A stretch of DNA of 64,000 bases, from assembly GCF_006440775.1 (NCBI RefSeq), contig NZ_VFTZ01000015.1, positions 101,191 through 165,190 of the forward strand. Direction: 5' to 3'. Under the pieces are notes generated by a model. It was not told the origin of the DNA. It made no database searches and saw only the letters and a program-made list of their open reading frames with translations. The stretch is from Mesorhizobium sp. B2-7-2 (GTDB lineage Bacteria; Pseudomonadota; Alphaproteobacteria; Rhizobiales; Rhizobiaceae). Positions 31,644-39,424 of the stretch are shown here, one piece after another; within the stretch, counting starts at the first letter, position 1; each line of letters begins with the position of its first letter. A program made the translations under genes and the position numbers.

Positions 31644-32591
31644 TCAACTCGCCGGCTTGCGTGCCGGATAGCCGTTGGGGTGCGGCGGGACGGCCTTGAG
31701 GTAGGCGGCAATCGCCTCGCGGTCGTCGGCGGTCAGTTGCGCGATGTTGCGCTGCACGTCAACCATGGCGCCGCCGACGGAATCGAAATCGGGCGTGAAG
31801 CCGGTCTCGAGATAATTGGCGATGTCCGCCTCCGACCAGTCCTTGACGCCCTTCCCGTCGGGCGTGATGTTGGGCACGACGCCGGAGCCTTCGGCGGCCA
31901 CGGCTCCTGCCAGCCAATCGCTTTTCCTGACGCCGCCGGCGAAATCGCGCGGCGTGTGGCATTCGCCGCAATGGCCCGGACCCTCGACCAGGTAGCGGCC
32001 GGCGAGAACTTTGTCCGGCGCGCCCTCTGGCAGTGCGATCACGGGTTCGGGGCTGAGATAGACAAGCTTCCAGAGGCCAATGCCGCGACGAATGGTAAAG
32101 GGGAAGGAAAGCCTGTGATCCGGCGCCTTGCCGGCAACCGCCGGCAGCGTCTTCATGAAGGCGTAGAGATCGGCGATGTCGGCCGGCTTCATGCGCGCGT
32201 AGGACGCATAGGGAAAGGCCGGATAGAAATGCTCGCCGGACGGAGAGACGCCTTTCAGCATGGCGTTGGCGAAGTCCGCCTCGCTCCAGGCGCCGATGCC
32301 GTCCTTCCGGTCCTGCGAGATATTGGGCGGAACGAAGGTGCCGAACGGCGTCTTGAGTTCCAGACCGCCGACGAGCTCGAGGCGGGCGTCGCCCTGGGCG
32401 CCAGGTCTGGCGTGGCAGGAGGTGCAGCCCCCGGCGTAGAAGATCCGCTTTCCCCTGGCGGCGTCGCCAGGGCCGAGATCAGCGACGGTGCCGGCGTCCA
32501 GCCTGACCGGTGCCGACAGAACCCAGCTGGCGCCAGCCGCGGCGGCGCCAAGCACGATGACGGCGCCGACAAGCTTCTTCAGCCAGGCCAT
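31644..32591 (-). CDS. dihaem c-type cytochrome
   Basis: This 315-residue periplasmic electron-transfer protein has an N-terminal membrane anchor or signal (LVGAVIVLGAAAAGASWVLS) and two class I cytochrome c domains. The haem-attachment motifs are CTSCH (about residue 58) and CGECH (about residue 210), each with a downstream Met region. It resembles the cytochrome subunits of gluconate or alcohol dehydrogenase complexes, but no dehydrogenase is adjacent. It lies 10 bp after the cytochrome c556-like gene and is probably cotranscribed with it. Its maturation would depend on the CycHJKL system encoded earlier in the window. Confidence 0.92.
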   Translation of the reverse strand: MAWLKKLVGAVIVLGAAAAGASWVLSAPVRLDAGTVADLGPGDAARGKRIFYAGGCTSCHARPGAQGDARLELVGGLELKTPFGTFVPPNISQDRKDGIGAWSEADFANAMLKGVSPSGEHFYPAFPYASYARMKPADIADLYAFMKTLPAVAGKAPDHRLSFPFTIRRGIGLWKLVYLSPEPVIALPEGAPDKVLAGRYLVEGPGHCGECHTPRDFAGGVRKSDWLAGAVAAEGSGVVPNITPDGKGVKDWSEADIANYLETGFTPDFDSVGGAMVDVQRNIAQLTADDREAIAAYLKAVPPHPNGYPARKPAS

Positions 32592-32601
32592 CGTCAAGCG
32601 A

Positions 32602-33036
32602 TCAACTCTTCTTGATCCGGTAGGTCTGATGGCAGGTGCCGCAATCGCCGCCCAGCGTGTTGAGCTGCGCCTTCAGGGCGTCGACATCGGCCGGCGGGGA
32701 AGCGACCGCAGCCTTGGTATCGGCCAGGAACTTGTCCTCGGCCGTCTTGAAGCCCGCCATGTCTTCCCAGATCTTCGGCGCGGCCGTGGTGTCGCCCTTG
32801 TCGGAGCCGGCCGGGAACAGCGTGTCGACGTCGAACTTCTCGGCATTGGCTTGCAGTGCCTTCAGCGCGTCCAGCACGGCGGCGGTATCGAAAGGCGTCT
32901 CGCCCTTGACCACCTTCGAGATCTGCCCGGCGAGCTTGCCGCGTTCCTTCATCAGGGCCTGGCGACCCTTGATCGGGTCGGCATAGGCCGAGCCGGCAAA
33001 GGCAAGCAGAGAGATGGCGATGACAAGCTTTCTCAT
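32602..33036 (-). CDS. cytochrome c556 / c-prime family protein
   Basis: This 144-residue periplasmic cytochrome has a clean signal peptide ending GSAYA. The four-helix c-prime fold is suggested by IKGRQALMKERGKLAGQISKVVKG. A single C-terminal haem motif, CGTCH, lies near residue 134, as in class II cytochromes. It is followed after 10 bp by a dihaem cytochrome on the same strand; together they form a small electron-transfer operon. Confidence 0.92.
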   Translation of the reverse strand: MRKLVIAISLLAFAGSAYADPIKGRQALMKERGKLAGQISKVVKGETPFDTAAVLDALKALQANAEKFDVDTLFPAGSDKGDTTAAPKIWEDMAGFKTAEDKFLADTKAAVASPPADVDALKAQLNTLGGDCGTCHQTYRIKKS

Positions 33037-33069
33037 TCAATTGGCTCCGTGGATGAAGAGAGTTCGCTG

Positions 33070-33118
33070 GCGCAATTCCGGACGGAAAACCGTTCAATAC
33101 TTTTCCTGGAACTGCTCT
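33070..33118. repeat. short palindromic repeat (GCAATTCC family), copy 2
   Basis: GCGCAATTCCGGACGGAAAA..TTTTCCTGGAACTGCTCT is an imperfect palindrome just upstream of the c556 gene, related to copies at 26051 and 33935. Confidence 0.65.
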
Positions 33119-33193
33119 GGACGTTAACGAGCGTGATGGTGGGATTATTCCCCGGCGCCGTGACGATTTTGCCGGGTTTGTCCTGAAAAAGAA

Positions 33194-33215
33194 AAGCCCC
33201 GGCGAACCGGGGCTT
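33194..33215 (-). terminator. terminator of sodB
   Basis: AAGCCCCGG-cgaa-CCGGGGCTT is a 9-bp perfect stem with a tetraloop. Read on the minus strand it continues into TTCTTTTT. It ends the superoxide dismutase transcript 15 bp after its stop. Confidence 0.88.
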
Positions 33216-33229
33216 CTCATCAAAATCAC

Positions 33230-33832
33230 TCAGGCTTGAGCCTTCTCATAAAGCTCCAGGACGTGGTCCCAGTTGATCAGGCTGTCGACGAAGGCCTCGA
33301 GGTATTTCGGCCGGGCGTTGCGGTAGTCGATGTAATAGGAGTGTTCCCAGACGTCGACGCCGAGGATCGGCGAGCCGCCATGGACCAGCGGGTTCTCGCC
33401 GTTCGGGGTCTTGGAGATTTCCAGCTTGCCGTTCTTGACCGAGACCCAGGCCCAGCCGGAACCGAACTGGGTGGTGCCGGCGGCGATGAAATCCGCCTTG
33501 AACTTGTCGTAGCCGCCGAGATCGCTGTCGAAGGCCTTCTGCAGCGCGCCCGGCAGCTTGTTGCCGCCGCCGCCCTTCTTCATCCACTTCCAGAAATGAA
33601 TGTGGTTGTAGTGCTGGGCCGCATTGTTGAAGAGCCCGGCATTCTTGCCGAAGGACTGCTTCACGGCCTCTTCGACCGACAGGTCGCCCATTCCGGCCTC
33701 GGCGGCGAGCTTGTTGCCGTTGTCGACATAGGCCTTGTGGTGCTTGTCGTGGTGATACTCCAGCGTCTCCTTCGACATGTAAGGCTGCAAGGCCTCGTAG
33801 TCATAGGGCAAGGCGGGCAACTCAAAAGCCAT
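33230..33832 (-). CDS. sodB: superoxide dismutase, Fe/Mn type
   Basis: This enzyme dismutates superoxide to oxygen and hydrogen peroxide. The 200-residue protein shows the Fe/Mn-SOD ligands: a His in TLEYHHDKHH, a His in NNAAQHYNHIHFW, and Asp and His in the signature DVWEHSYYIDY. The start MAFELPALPYDYEAL is the family's normal beginning. No signal peptide is present, so it is cytosolic. The metal cannot be fixed from sequence alone. Monocistronic with its own terminator. Confidence 0.97.
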   Translation of the reverse strand: MAFELPALPYDYEALQPYMSKETLEYHHDKHHKAYVDNGNKLAAEAGMGDLSVEEAVKQSFGKNAGLFNNAAQHYNHIHFWKWMKKGGGGNKLPGALQKAFDSDLGGYDKFKADFIAAGTTQFGSGWAWVSVKNGKLEISKTPNGENPLVHGGSPILGVDVWEHSYYIDYRNARPKYLEAFVDSLINWDHVLELYEKAQA

Positions 33833-33934
33833 GGATAGTACTCCCTCGAGGAAAAAAGTCCGGTGATGCTACCGGGCTAAGATAGGTCTGGAATGGATCG
33901 GGGCAACTCCGAATGGAGCGCCGAGCGACTTTTT

Positions 33935-33982
33935 AGAGCAATTCCGGGAAAAGTGTGAAACGGTTTTCCGCCCGCAATTGCG
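33935..33982. repeat. short palindromic repeat (GCAATTCC family), copy 3
   Basis: AGAGCAATTCCGGGAAAAGT ... GGTTTTCCGCCCGCAATTGCGC is an imperfect palindrome between sodB and the aminotransferase gene. Same family as 26051 and 33070. Confidence 0.65.
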
Positions 33983-34040
33983 CAAACAGGAAGATGGAGC
34001 GGTTCGCCATTTCAACGAAACGGTGAGCCGCTCTGGCGGC

Positions 34041-34919
34041 TCAGGCGGCGGACGTCGAATGCGCCCACTCCCAATAGAGCTCGCGCGCCTTCTTGGCCAC
34101 CGGACCGGGCTGCAGGTCGCGGTTCTCGATGCGTGTGACCGGCACGACCTTGGAGTGGTTGCCGGTCGAGAATATCTCGTCGGCTTCGAGGAAATCGCGG
34201 ACCGACAGCGTCTTCTCGGTGGTCCTGAAACCGTAGTCGCCGAGCAGGCTGATGGTGCGAGAGCGGGTGATGCCCGAGAGAAACGTGCCGTTTGGCGCCG
34301 GAGTCATCACATGACCGTCCTTGACCAGGAAGATGTTGGAGGTCCCGGTCTCGGCAACATTGCCCAGCATGTCGAGCACTAAAGCGTTATCGAAGCCGCG
34401 GTTCTTGGCCTCCAGAATGGCACGGCCATTGTTGGGATAGAGGCAGCCGGCCTTGGCGTTGGTGGGCATGGTCTCGATGGTCGGGCGCCGGAACGGCGAA
34501 ACGCCGATCGAAAAGCCGGATGGCGGGATCATCGGCGATTCATAGAGGCAGAGGCAGAAGCGCGTCGAGGCCGGGTCGGCCGGGACGCCCATATAGCCGC
34601 CATGCTCGGCCCAATACATCGGCCTTATATAGACCGCCGTCTTGCCGTCGAATTTCTTCAAACCGTCCCAAGTCAGGCCGACGATCTCTTCCGCCGTCAT
34701 CGAAGGCTTCAGGCCAAGCGCGATCGCGGAGGCGTTGACGCGGGCGGAGTGCAGCTCGAGGTCGGGCGCGACGCCCTCGAACCAGCGGCCGCCGTCAAAG
34801 ACGCTGGTGCCGAGCCACATGGCGTGGCTGCGCGGCCCGAGAATGGCGACATTGCCCTCGTACCAGTCGCCGTCCACATAGGTCCAAGTCGCGGTTTGCG
34901 CCGCCGCCGCCAGTGTCAT
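34041..34919 (-). CDS. ilvE: branched-chain amino acid aminotransferase (class IV PLP)
   Basis: This is a PLP enzyme that interconverts branched-chain amino acids and their 2-oxo acids. The 292-residue protein has the fold-type IV pattern. GTSVFDGGRWFEG begins the small domain, followed by VYIRPMYWAEHGG, the Schiff-base Lys in PTNAKAGCLYPNNGRA, and the cofactor-binding NVAETGTSNIFLV and LSGITRSR segments. The start at 34919 (MTLAAAAQ) is supported by homologue length; the frame continues to 35027 without good codons. Rhizobia have several class IV paralogues, so a D-amino-acid or other aminotransferase cannot be excluded. Confidence 0.87.
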   Translation of the reverse strand: MTLAAAAQTATWTYVDGDWYEGNVAILGPRSHAMWLGTSVFDGGRWFEGVAPDLELHSARVNASAIALGLKPSMTAEEIVGLTWDGLKKFDGKTAVYIRPMYWAEHGGYMGVPADPASTRFCLCLYESPMIPPSGFSIGVSPFRRPTIETMPTNAKAGCLYPNNGRAILEAKNRGFDNALVLDMLGNVAETGTSNIFLVKDGHVMTPAPNGTFLSGITRSRTISLLGDYGFRTTEKTLSVRDFLEADEIFSTGNHSKVVPVTRIENRDLQPGPVAKKARELYWEWAHSTSAA

Positions 34920-35070
34920 GGTCGCCGTCCAATTGAGTGATTTCAGTCCGCCATAGGACGATGCTTTGGCGGCTGGCGTCAATTGACATCGGGAAAATTC
35001 GTTGGGGCCAGAGGCACTTGGCCGCAATCAATGCTTGCGCGGCAAGCCTGCGCGCCGCAAAACTTGAGAC

Positions 35071-35733
35071 ATGCATCATGCGGCCTATGTCTTCGACGCC
35101 TATGGCACGTTGTTCGACGTGCACGCCGCCGTGCGCCGCCACGCCGGCGAGATCGGCCCGGACGGCCAGCTTCTCTCCGAAATCTGGCGCGCCAAGCAGC
35201 TCGAATATTCCTGGGTGCGGACGCTGATGGGATCATACGCCGACTTCTGGCAACTGACCGAGCAGGCGCTGGATTTCGCTTTGCGCAAGGTGCCCTCGGC
35301 CGATCCGGCGCTGCGGACGAAACTGCTCGAAGCCTATTGGCGGCTCGACTGCTATCCGGAAGTGCCCGCCGTGCTGAAGGCGCTTAGGGCGTCGGGCGCG
35401 AAGCTCGCTGTTTTATCCAACGGCTCGCCTGAAATGCTCGACGCGGCGGTCAAATCCGCAGCGTTGGACCAGATCCTCGACGACGTGTTTTCGGTCGACG
35501 AGGTCAAACGCTTCAAGACCGACCCGTCGGTGTACGACATGGTAGTCACCGGCTGGCGGCTTTACCCCGGCGCGGTTTCGTTCCAGTCGTCGAACCGCTG
35601 GGACATCGCCGGCGCGGCGAGATTCGGTTTTCGCACGGTCTGGATCAACCGGACCAACCAGCCGGACGAGTATCGTGACCTCCCGCCGGGGCTGATCTTG
35701 CCTTCGCTCGAAGGTCTCCTGGCGGAGGTCTGA
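35071..35733 (+). CDS. haloacid dehalogenase, type II
   Basis: This 220-residue HAD hydrolase of the L-2-haloacid dehalogenase group has nucleophile Asp9 in YVFDAYGTLFDVH. It also carries the helical cap typical of type II enzymes (LWRAKQLEYSW-like segment IWRAKQLEYSWVRTLMG), motif II LAVLSNGSP, Lys in EVKRFKTDPSVY and an acidic or Asn motif near SSNRWDIAGAARFGF. The Asp-to-Ser/Asn arrangement SSNxxD is characteristic of this group. It hydrolyses 2-haloalkanoic acids in the best-known members; the natural substrate here is unknown. Divergent from the aminotransferase gene. Confidence 0.92.
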   Translation: MHHAAYVFDAYGTLFDVHAAVRRHAGEIGPDGQLLSEIWRAKQLEYSWVRTLMGSYADFWQLTEQALDFALRKVPSADPALRTKLLEAYWRLDCYPEVPAVLKALRASGAKLAVLSNGSPEMLDAAVKSAALDQILDDVFSVDEVKRFKTDPSVYDMVVTGWRLYPGAVSFQSSNRWDIAGAARFGFRTVWINRTNQPDEYRDLPPGLILPSLEGLLAEV

Positions 35734-35904
35734 TGCCGCTGTTGCTGCAGGGCAACAGCTGTGGCGCGGTCACAGCTTCGCCTTTTTCTGTCCACCCTCA
35801 GGCCAGAATTGGAACCGCCTATCGCCGCCGACTGTTATGAATGCCGCCGCGACGTGCCCGCGGGTTCATGCTTTCTTGCGAATTAAGACCTAGAAAAGGC
35901 AACC

Positions 35905-36723
35905 ATGTCAGACGCTTCCTTCCGCATCAGCCGCCGTGGCTTCCTCAATTTCACAGCCCTCGGCGCTGCCTCGGCCGCCGTGTCCGCCTGCACCACCACC
36001 GGTCCTGCACCAGCCCCCGTCCAGCCGCCGCCCGCCTATGTCGAGCCGCCGCTCGGCGATTATGAGACGATGTATGGCGCGATGTCGGACAATGGCTTCG
36101 ACCTGCCGGCCATCCCGGTCAACAAGATCGATCACAGATTCTTGCGCCAGATCGTCCCCGATCCGACCGGACAGCGCCCGGGCACCATCGTCGTCGATAC
36201 CACCGGCCACTTCCTCTATCTGGTGCGCGAGGGCGGCCAGGCGATCCGCTACGGCGTCGGCCTCGGCCGCGCCGGCTTCGAATGGTCGGGTGACGCGGTC
36301 GTGCAGTGGAAGCAGAAATGGCCGAAATGGACGCCGCCGGACGAGATGGTCGCACGCCAGCCGGAGCTGACGCAATTCAGCGCCAAGAATGGCGGCATGC
36401 CGGGCGGCCTGAAGAACCCGCTCGGGGCGCGTGCGCTCTATCTCTTCCAGGGCAATCAGGACACGCTCTACCGCCTGCACGGCTCACCCGAATGGTGGTC
36501 GATCGGCAAGTCGGTGTCGTCGGGCTGCGTGCGCCTGATCAACCAGGACATCATCGACCTCTACGACCGTGTGCCGACCAAGACCCCCGTGATCGTGACG
36601 GCCAACATCGGCGCGCCGGAAGAGAACATGCCGGAGCGCAAGGCCATTCCGATCGACAATGGCGTGCCGACGGGCTCTATCCTGCTCGGTCCGGTGAAGC
36701 GGCTCACCAACGAGATTTTCTGA
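35905..36723 (+). CDS. L,D-transpeptidase (YkuD) lipoprotein
   Basis: This 272-residue envelope enzyme cross-links peptidoglycan or attaches proteins to it. The N-terminus has a twin-arginine-like ISRRGFLNFTALGAASAAVSAC, ending in a possible lipobox Cys. The YkuD domain spans about residues 90-230 with GTIVVDTTGHFLYLV, a conserved His in YRLHGSPEWWSIG and the catalytic Cys in SVSSGCVRLINQD. Rhizobia carry many paralogues of this type. Single gene between a dehalogenase and a PaiB-like gene. Confidence 0.93.
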   Translation: MSDASFRISRRGFLNFTALGAASAAVSACTTTGPAPAPVQPPPAYVEPPLGDYETMYGAMSDNGFDLPAIPVNKIDHRFLRQIVPDPTGQRPGTIVVDTTGHFLYLVREGGQAIRYGVGLGRAGFEWSGDAVVQWKQKWPKWTPPDEMVARQPELTQFSAKNGGMPGGLKNPLGARALYLFQGNQDTLYRLHGSPEWWSIGKSVSSGCVRLINQDIIDLYDRVPTKTPVIVTANIGAPEENMPERKAIPIDNGVPTGSILLGPVKRLTNEIF

Positions 36724-36912
36724 CCCTGCGCCCAGGCCGGCGGTGCTTGGCCAAATATAGCCAGCACCGCCACCGGGGCTGCGGTGAAAATCCATCATCC
36801 CGGCAGCCCGCATCGGCACGCCATGCCGTGCGGCTGGACCATACAAACTTTCAACGGCGGATGTTCTAAGCTGGCCGGACTTCAGGCATTTTATGCTGCA
36901 AGGAGTCTTGCC

Positions 36913-37536
36913 ATGTACACACCACCCGCCTTTCGCGACGACGATCATGAGAGCCTCAGGGCCACGATCCGCGCGGCGCGGCTGGCAATTCTGGTGACCG
37001 CCACGGCCGATGGACCGCTGGCGACGCATCTGCCGCTTTTGCTCGACGAGAACGAGGGTGAGCATGGGGTGATCTACGGGCACGTCGCAAAGGCAAACCC
37101 GCAGTGGCACGTGCCGCCGCTGCGCGACGGCCTGGCGATGTTCATGGGCCCGGATGCCTATGTGACGCCGGCCTGGTACCAGACCAAGCAGGAGACCGGG
37201 AAGGTCGTCCCGACCTGGAACTATGTCGCCGTCCACGCCCACGGGCCGATCGAATTCTTCGAGGACGCCGACAGGCTGCTCGAGGTCGTGACCCGCCTGA
37301 CCAACCTGCATGAAGGCGAGCGCGGCGCGCCCTGGGCGGTGTCGGACGCGCCGGCGGATTTCATCCAATCGCAGTTGAAGGGCATTGTCGGCCTGCGCAT
37401 GCCGATTACAAAGCTCGAAGGCAAGCGCAAGATGAGTCAGAACCGCAACGCCGCCGATCGCGCCGGTGTCGTGTCCGGCCTGTCATCCAGCGACCGGCCT
37501 TCAGACCGCGAGGTCGCGCCGCTCATTCCAGTGTGA
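36913..37536 (+). CDS. PaiB-family FMN-binding protein
   Basis: This 207-residue protein has the split-barrel FMN-binding fold: MYTPPAFRDDD at the start, LAILVTATADGPLATHLPLLLDE, GHVAKANPQWHVPPLRDGLAMFMGPDAYVTPAWYQTK in outline and TWNYVAVHAHGPIEFFED. Bacillus PaiB is a negative regulator of sporulation and protease genes; in proteobacteria the role is unclear. An AAGGAG ribosome binding site 7 bp before 36913 supports this start over an upstream frame. Confidence 0.9.
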   Translation: MYTPPAFRDDDHESLRATIRAARLAILVTATADGPLATHLPLLLDENEGEHGVIYGHVAKANPQWHVPPLRDGLAMFMGPDAYVTPAWYQTKQETGKVVPTWNYVAVHAHGPIEFFEDADRLLEVVTRLTNLHEGERGAPWAVSDAPADFIQSQLKGIVGLRMPITKLEGKRKMSQNRNAADRAGVVSGLSSSDRPSDREVAPLIPV

Positions 37537-37585
37537 ACGGCGCGGCGTCGGCCAACCGCCGCGGCTGCTTGAGTTCCGCAGCAAG

Positions 37586-38062
37586 TCAGGTGCAGACCCA
37601 CTCGCGGATCTTGCACTCCTTGCTCTCGCCTCCGCACTGGGCTGTTGCCTTCTCCTCGGCTTCGCGGCGGGTCGCGGCCGATGCTGCACTCCAGAACGGC
37701 GTCGCCGCGCCACGGCTCTTGCCTACCGAGAGCGCCGCGCAGTGCTCATAGGGAAAGCCGGTGCCGTCATCATCGTCCCAATGGCGATGATTGCGGAACA
37801 CTTCAACCACGCGGCAGCCCTTGCCATCCGCATTCTCGCAATGCTTGAGCGCGATGTCTTCCGCTTCCTGCCGCTTGTCGGCGCCCCAGAAAAAGCCGTG
37901 ACGGCCGTCGCCCGGCGAGTAGGCGATCGCGCCCCAGATGCCCTTTTCCTCGCCGGTCTGCGCCGGCGGCGACGGGGCGATCAGGTCAGCCGCGTTGCTC
38001 GCAATCGTAAGCCCGGCGAGCGCCGCAAGCAGCGGGATCGAAAGGCGGGGATTGATCAGCAT
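37586..38062 (-). CDS. DUF4189 secreted protein
   Basis: This 158-residue exported protein has a signal peptide (IPLLAALAGLTIASNA). The DUF4189 domain follows: GIWGAIAYSPGDGRHGFFWGADKRQEAEDIALKHC, CRVVEVFRNHRHW and a second AEEKATAQCGGESKECKIREWVC. It has six cysteines, likely paired. DUF4189 proteins are envelope proteins of unknown function. It is the last gene of the adhesin operon (49 bp after the previous stop). Confidence 0.82.
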   Translation of the reverse strand: MLINPRLSIPLLAALAGLTIASNAADLIAPSPPAQTGEEKGIWGAIAYSPGDGRHGFFWGADKRQEAEDIALKHCENADGKGCRVVEVFRNHRHWDDDDGTGFPYEHCAALSVGKSRGAATPFWSAASAATRREAEEKATAQCGGESKECKIREWVCT

Positions 38063-38111
38063 CTTCGTGCTCCAGTTGCAGCTATTCAGCAATCGACTGT
38101 CATGCCCGGCT

Positions 38112-38831
38112 CTAGCCGCCCATGCGCGCGACCGAGACGACGATGCAAGTGTTGCCGGTTGGGACCAGCAGCGCCTGGCCGGCATTGTCGGCCAGGTTGA
38201 AAAGCATCGTGTTCGAAAGATTGTCCGCCAGCAGGCTGCCCTTCGGGAGCGTTCCGACGACTTCCTGGCAAGAGCGCGGGAATGGCGCCACGCGCATGAA
38301 GCCACCCTCGCAGCTCTGGCCGACAGGCGAGGCAAAAACGACGCCCGCTGCCTGCGTCTTGTAGTCCGGCAGGTTGTAGCTCATCCCGGCGACGGCCTGC
38401 ACGGCATGGGTGTCGGGTGAGGTTTTGTCCCATTGCGTCTGGATCGCATAGGTCGACCCGGCAGTCAGAGCCTGCCCCATCGCGGCAAAGAGATTGGCGC
38501 AGGTGCGGACACCTGCCTGCGCGACATGCGCCTGAAACGGATTCTTGTTTGCCGAGGCGTCGACCGGCGCGGGCACGGCTTCGGCCGGCTTGCCCTGCAT
38601 GGGCGCCTGCGCCTGCGCGGAGGCCGTGCCAGCGACGAATGTCCCAAGCGCGGGATAGAGACGGAACGACAAGACCACCGCCGCCGCGACCAAGACCGCG
38701 AACGCGCCGAGCAGCGCCGTGTTTCGCACCAGGCGCCAGCCTGGCGAACGCTGTGGCGGCGGACTTGCCGGCGGCTCCGGCAGCGCGACCGGCTGCGTCA
38801 GGATTCTGTCCTCGATGGATTGGCGTGTCAT
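38112..38831 (-). CDS. unknown single-pass membrane protein, IalB-like C-terminus
   Basis: This 239-residue protein has a cytosolic Pro-rich start (LTQPVALPEPPASPPPQ), one membrane helix (ALLGAFAVLVAAAVVLSFRLYPAL) and a periplasmic domain with four cysteines (VRTCANLF, GQSCEGGF, RSCQEVVG, NTCIVVSV). Its size and position next to an IalB-family gene suggest a related surface or chaperone role, but I do not recognise a family. It lies 12 bp after the IalB gene and is clearly in the same operon. Confidence 0.7.
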   Translation of the reverse strand: MTRQSIEDRILTQPVALPEPPASPPPQRSPGWRLVRNTALLGAFAVLVAAAVVLSFRLYPALGTFVAGTASAQAQAPMQGKPAEAVPAPVDASANKNPFQAHVAQAGVRTCANLFAAMGQALTAGSTYAIQTQWDKTSPDTHAVQAVAGMSYNLPDYKTQAAGVVFASPVGQSCEGGFMRVAPFPRSCQEVVGTLPKGSLLADNLSNTMLFNLADNAGQALLVPTGNTCIVVSVARMGG

Positions 38832-38843
38832 CTCAAAGTCTTT

Positions 38844-39419
38844 CTAGTTGATGGCCGACAGCGCGGTCTTGAGTCCCTTGAACGGAGCATCGAGGCTGAC
38901 GGTCGCTCCCGACGGCAGGGAATAGGAAACCTGGACCGTGGTCTCCTTGCCGATCTGCTCGCGAAGCACCGGGCCGACGGGCACATAGCCGACGCAGACC
39001 GACGCGTCGCAACCCTGCAGTTGAACGTCGACCGGCTGTTTGCGGCCGGCAAGTCTCAGCGAAAGCTTGCTGCCCTCACCTGCCGCGATCGGGGTTCGCA
39101 AAATCATGAAGGGCTTGCCTTTGTCGTCGGCCGCCAGCGACCAGCTGAAGACCAGCGCCTGGCCTTGATCGATGAAGGACTGGCTGATGTTGCAGACCTT
39201 CTTCCTGGCCTGCAGGTTCTCGTCGCAGATCAGCGTCCAGTTCTCGAACGGGCGGGTGGTGCGCTGATAATCGCCAAGCCTCACGCCCGCAGGCACCGCG
39301 ACGTCGGAAGGTTTTATCCGATAGGCAGGCTGAGCCGCCTGCTGCCCGGCCGCGTGCGCGCCGGACAGAAGGAGGCAAGTCCCGGATATCACGGCAAGGA
39401 CCGTCTGCCTGGTCATCAA
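38844..39419 (-). CDS. invasion-associated locus B (IalB) family protein
   Basis: This 191-residue exported protein has a signal peptide (VLAVISGTCLLLSGAHA). The IalB domain follows: FENWTLICDENLQARKKVCNISQSFI (outline), LAGRKQPVDVQLQGCDASVCVGYVP and a C-terminal SLDAPFKGLKTAL. Four cysteines pair in the family. Bartonella IalB aids erythrocyte invasion; rhizobial homologues are envelope proteins of unknown role. It begins 5 bp after the adhesin stop, so it is cotranscribed with the trimeric autotransporter. Confidence 0.9.
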   Translation of the reverse strand: MMTRQTVLAVISGTCLLLSGAHAAGQQAAQPAYRIKPSDVAVPAGVRLGDYQRTTRPFENWTLICDENLQARKKVCNISQSFIDQGQALVFSWSLAADDKGKPFMILRTPIAAGEGSKLSLRLAGRKQPVDVQLQGCDASVCVGYVPVGPVLREQIGKETTVQVSYSLPSGATVSLDAPFKGLKTALSAIN

Positions 39420-39424
39420 CGGAC

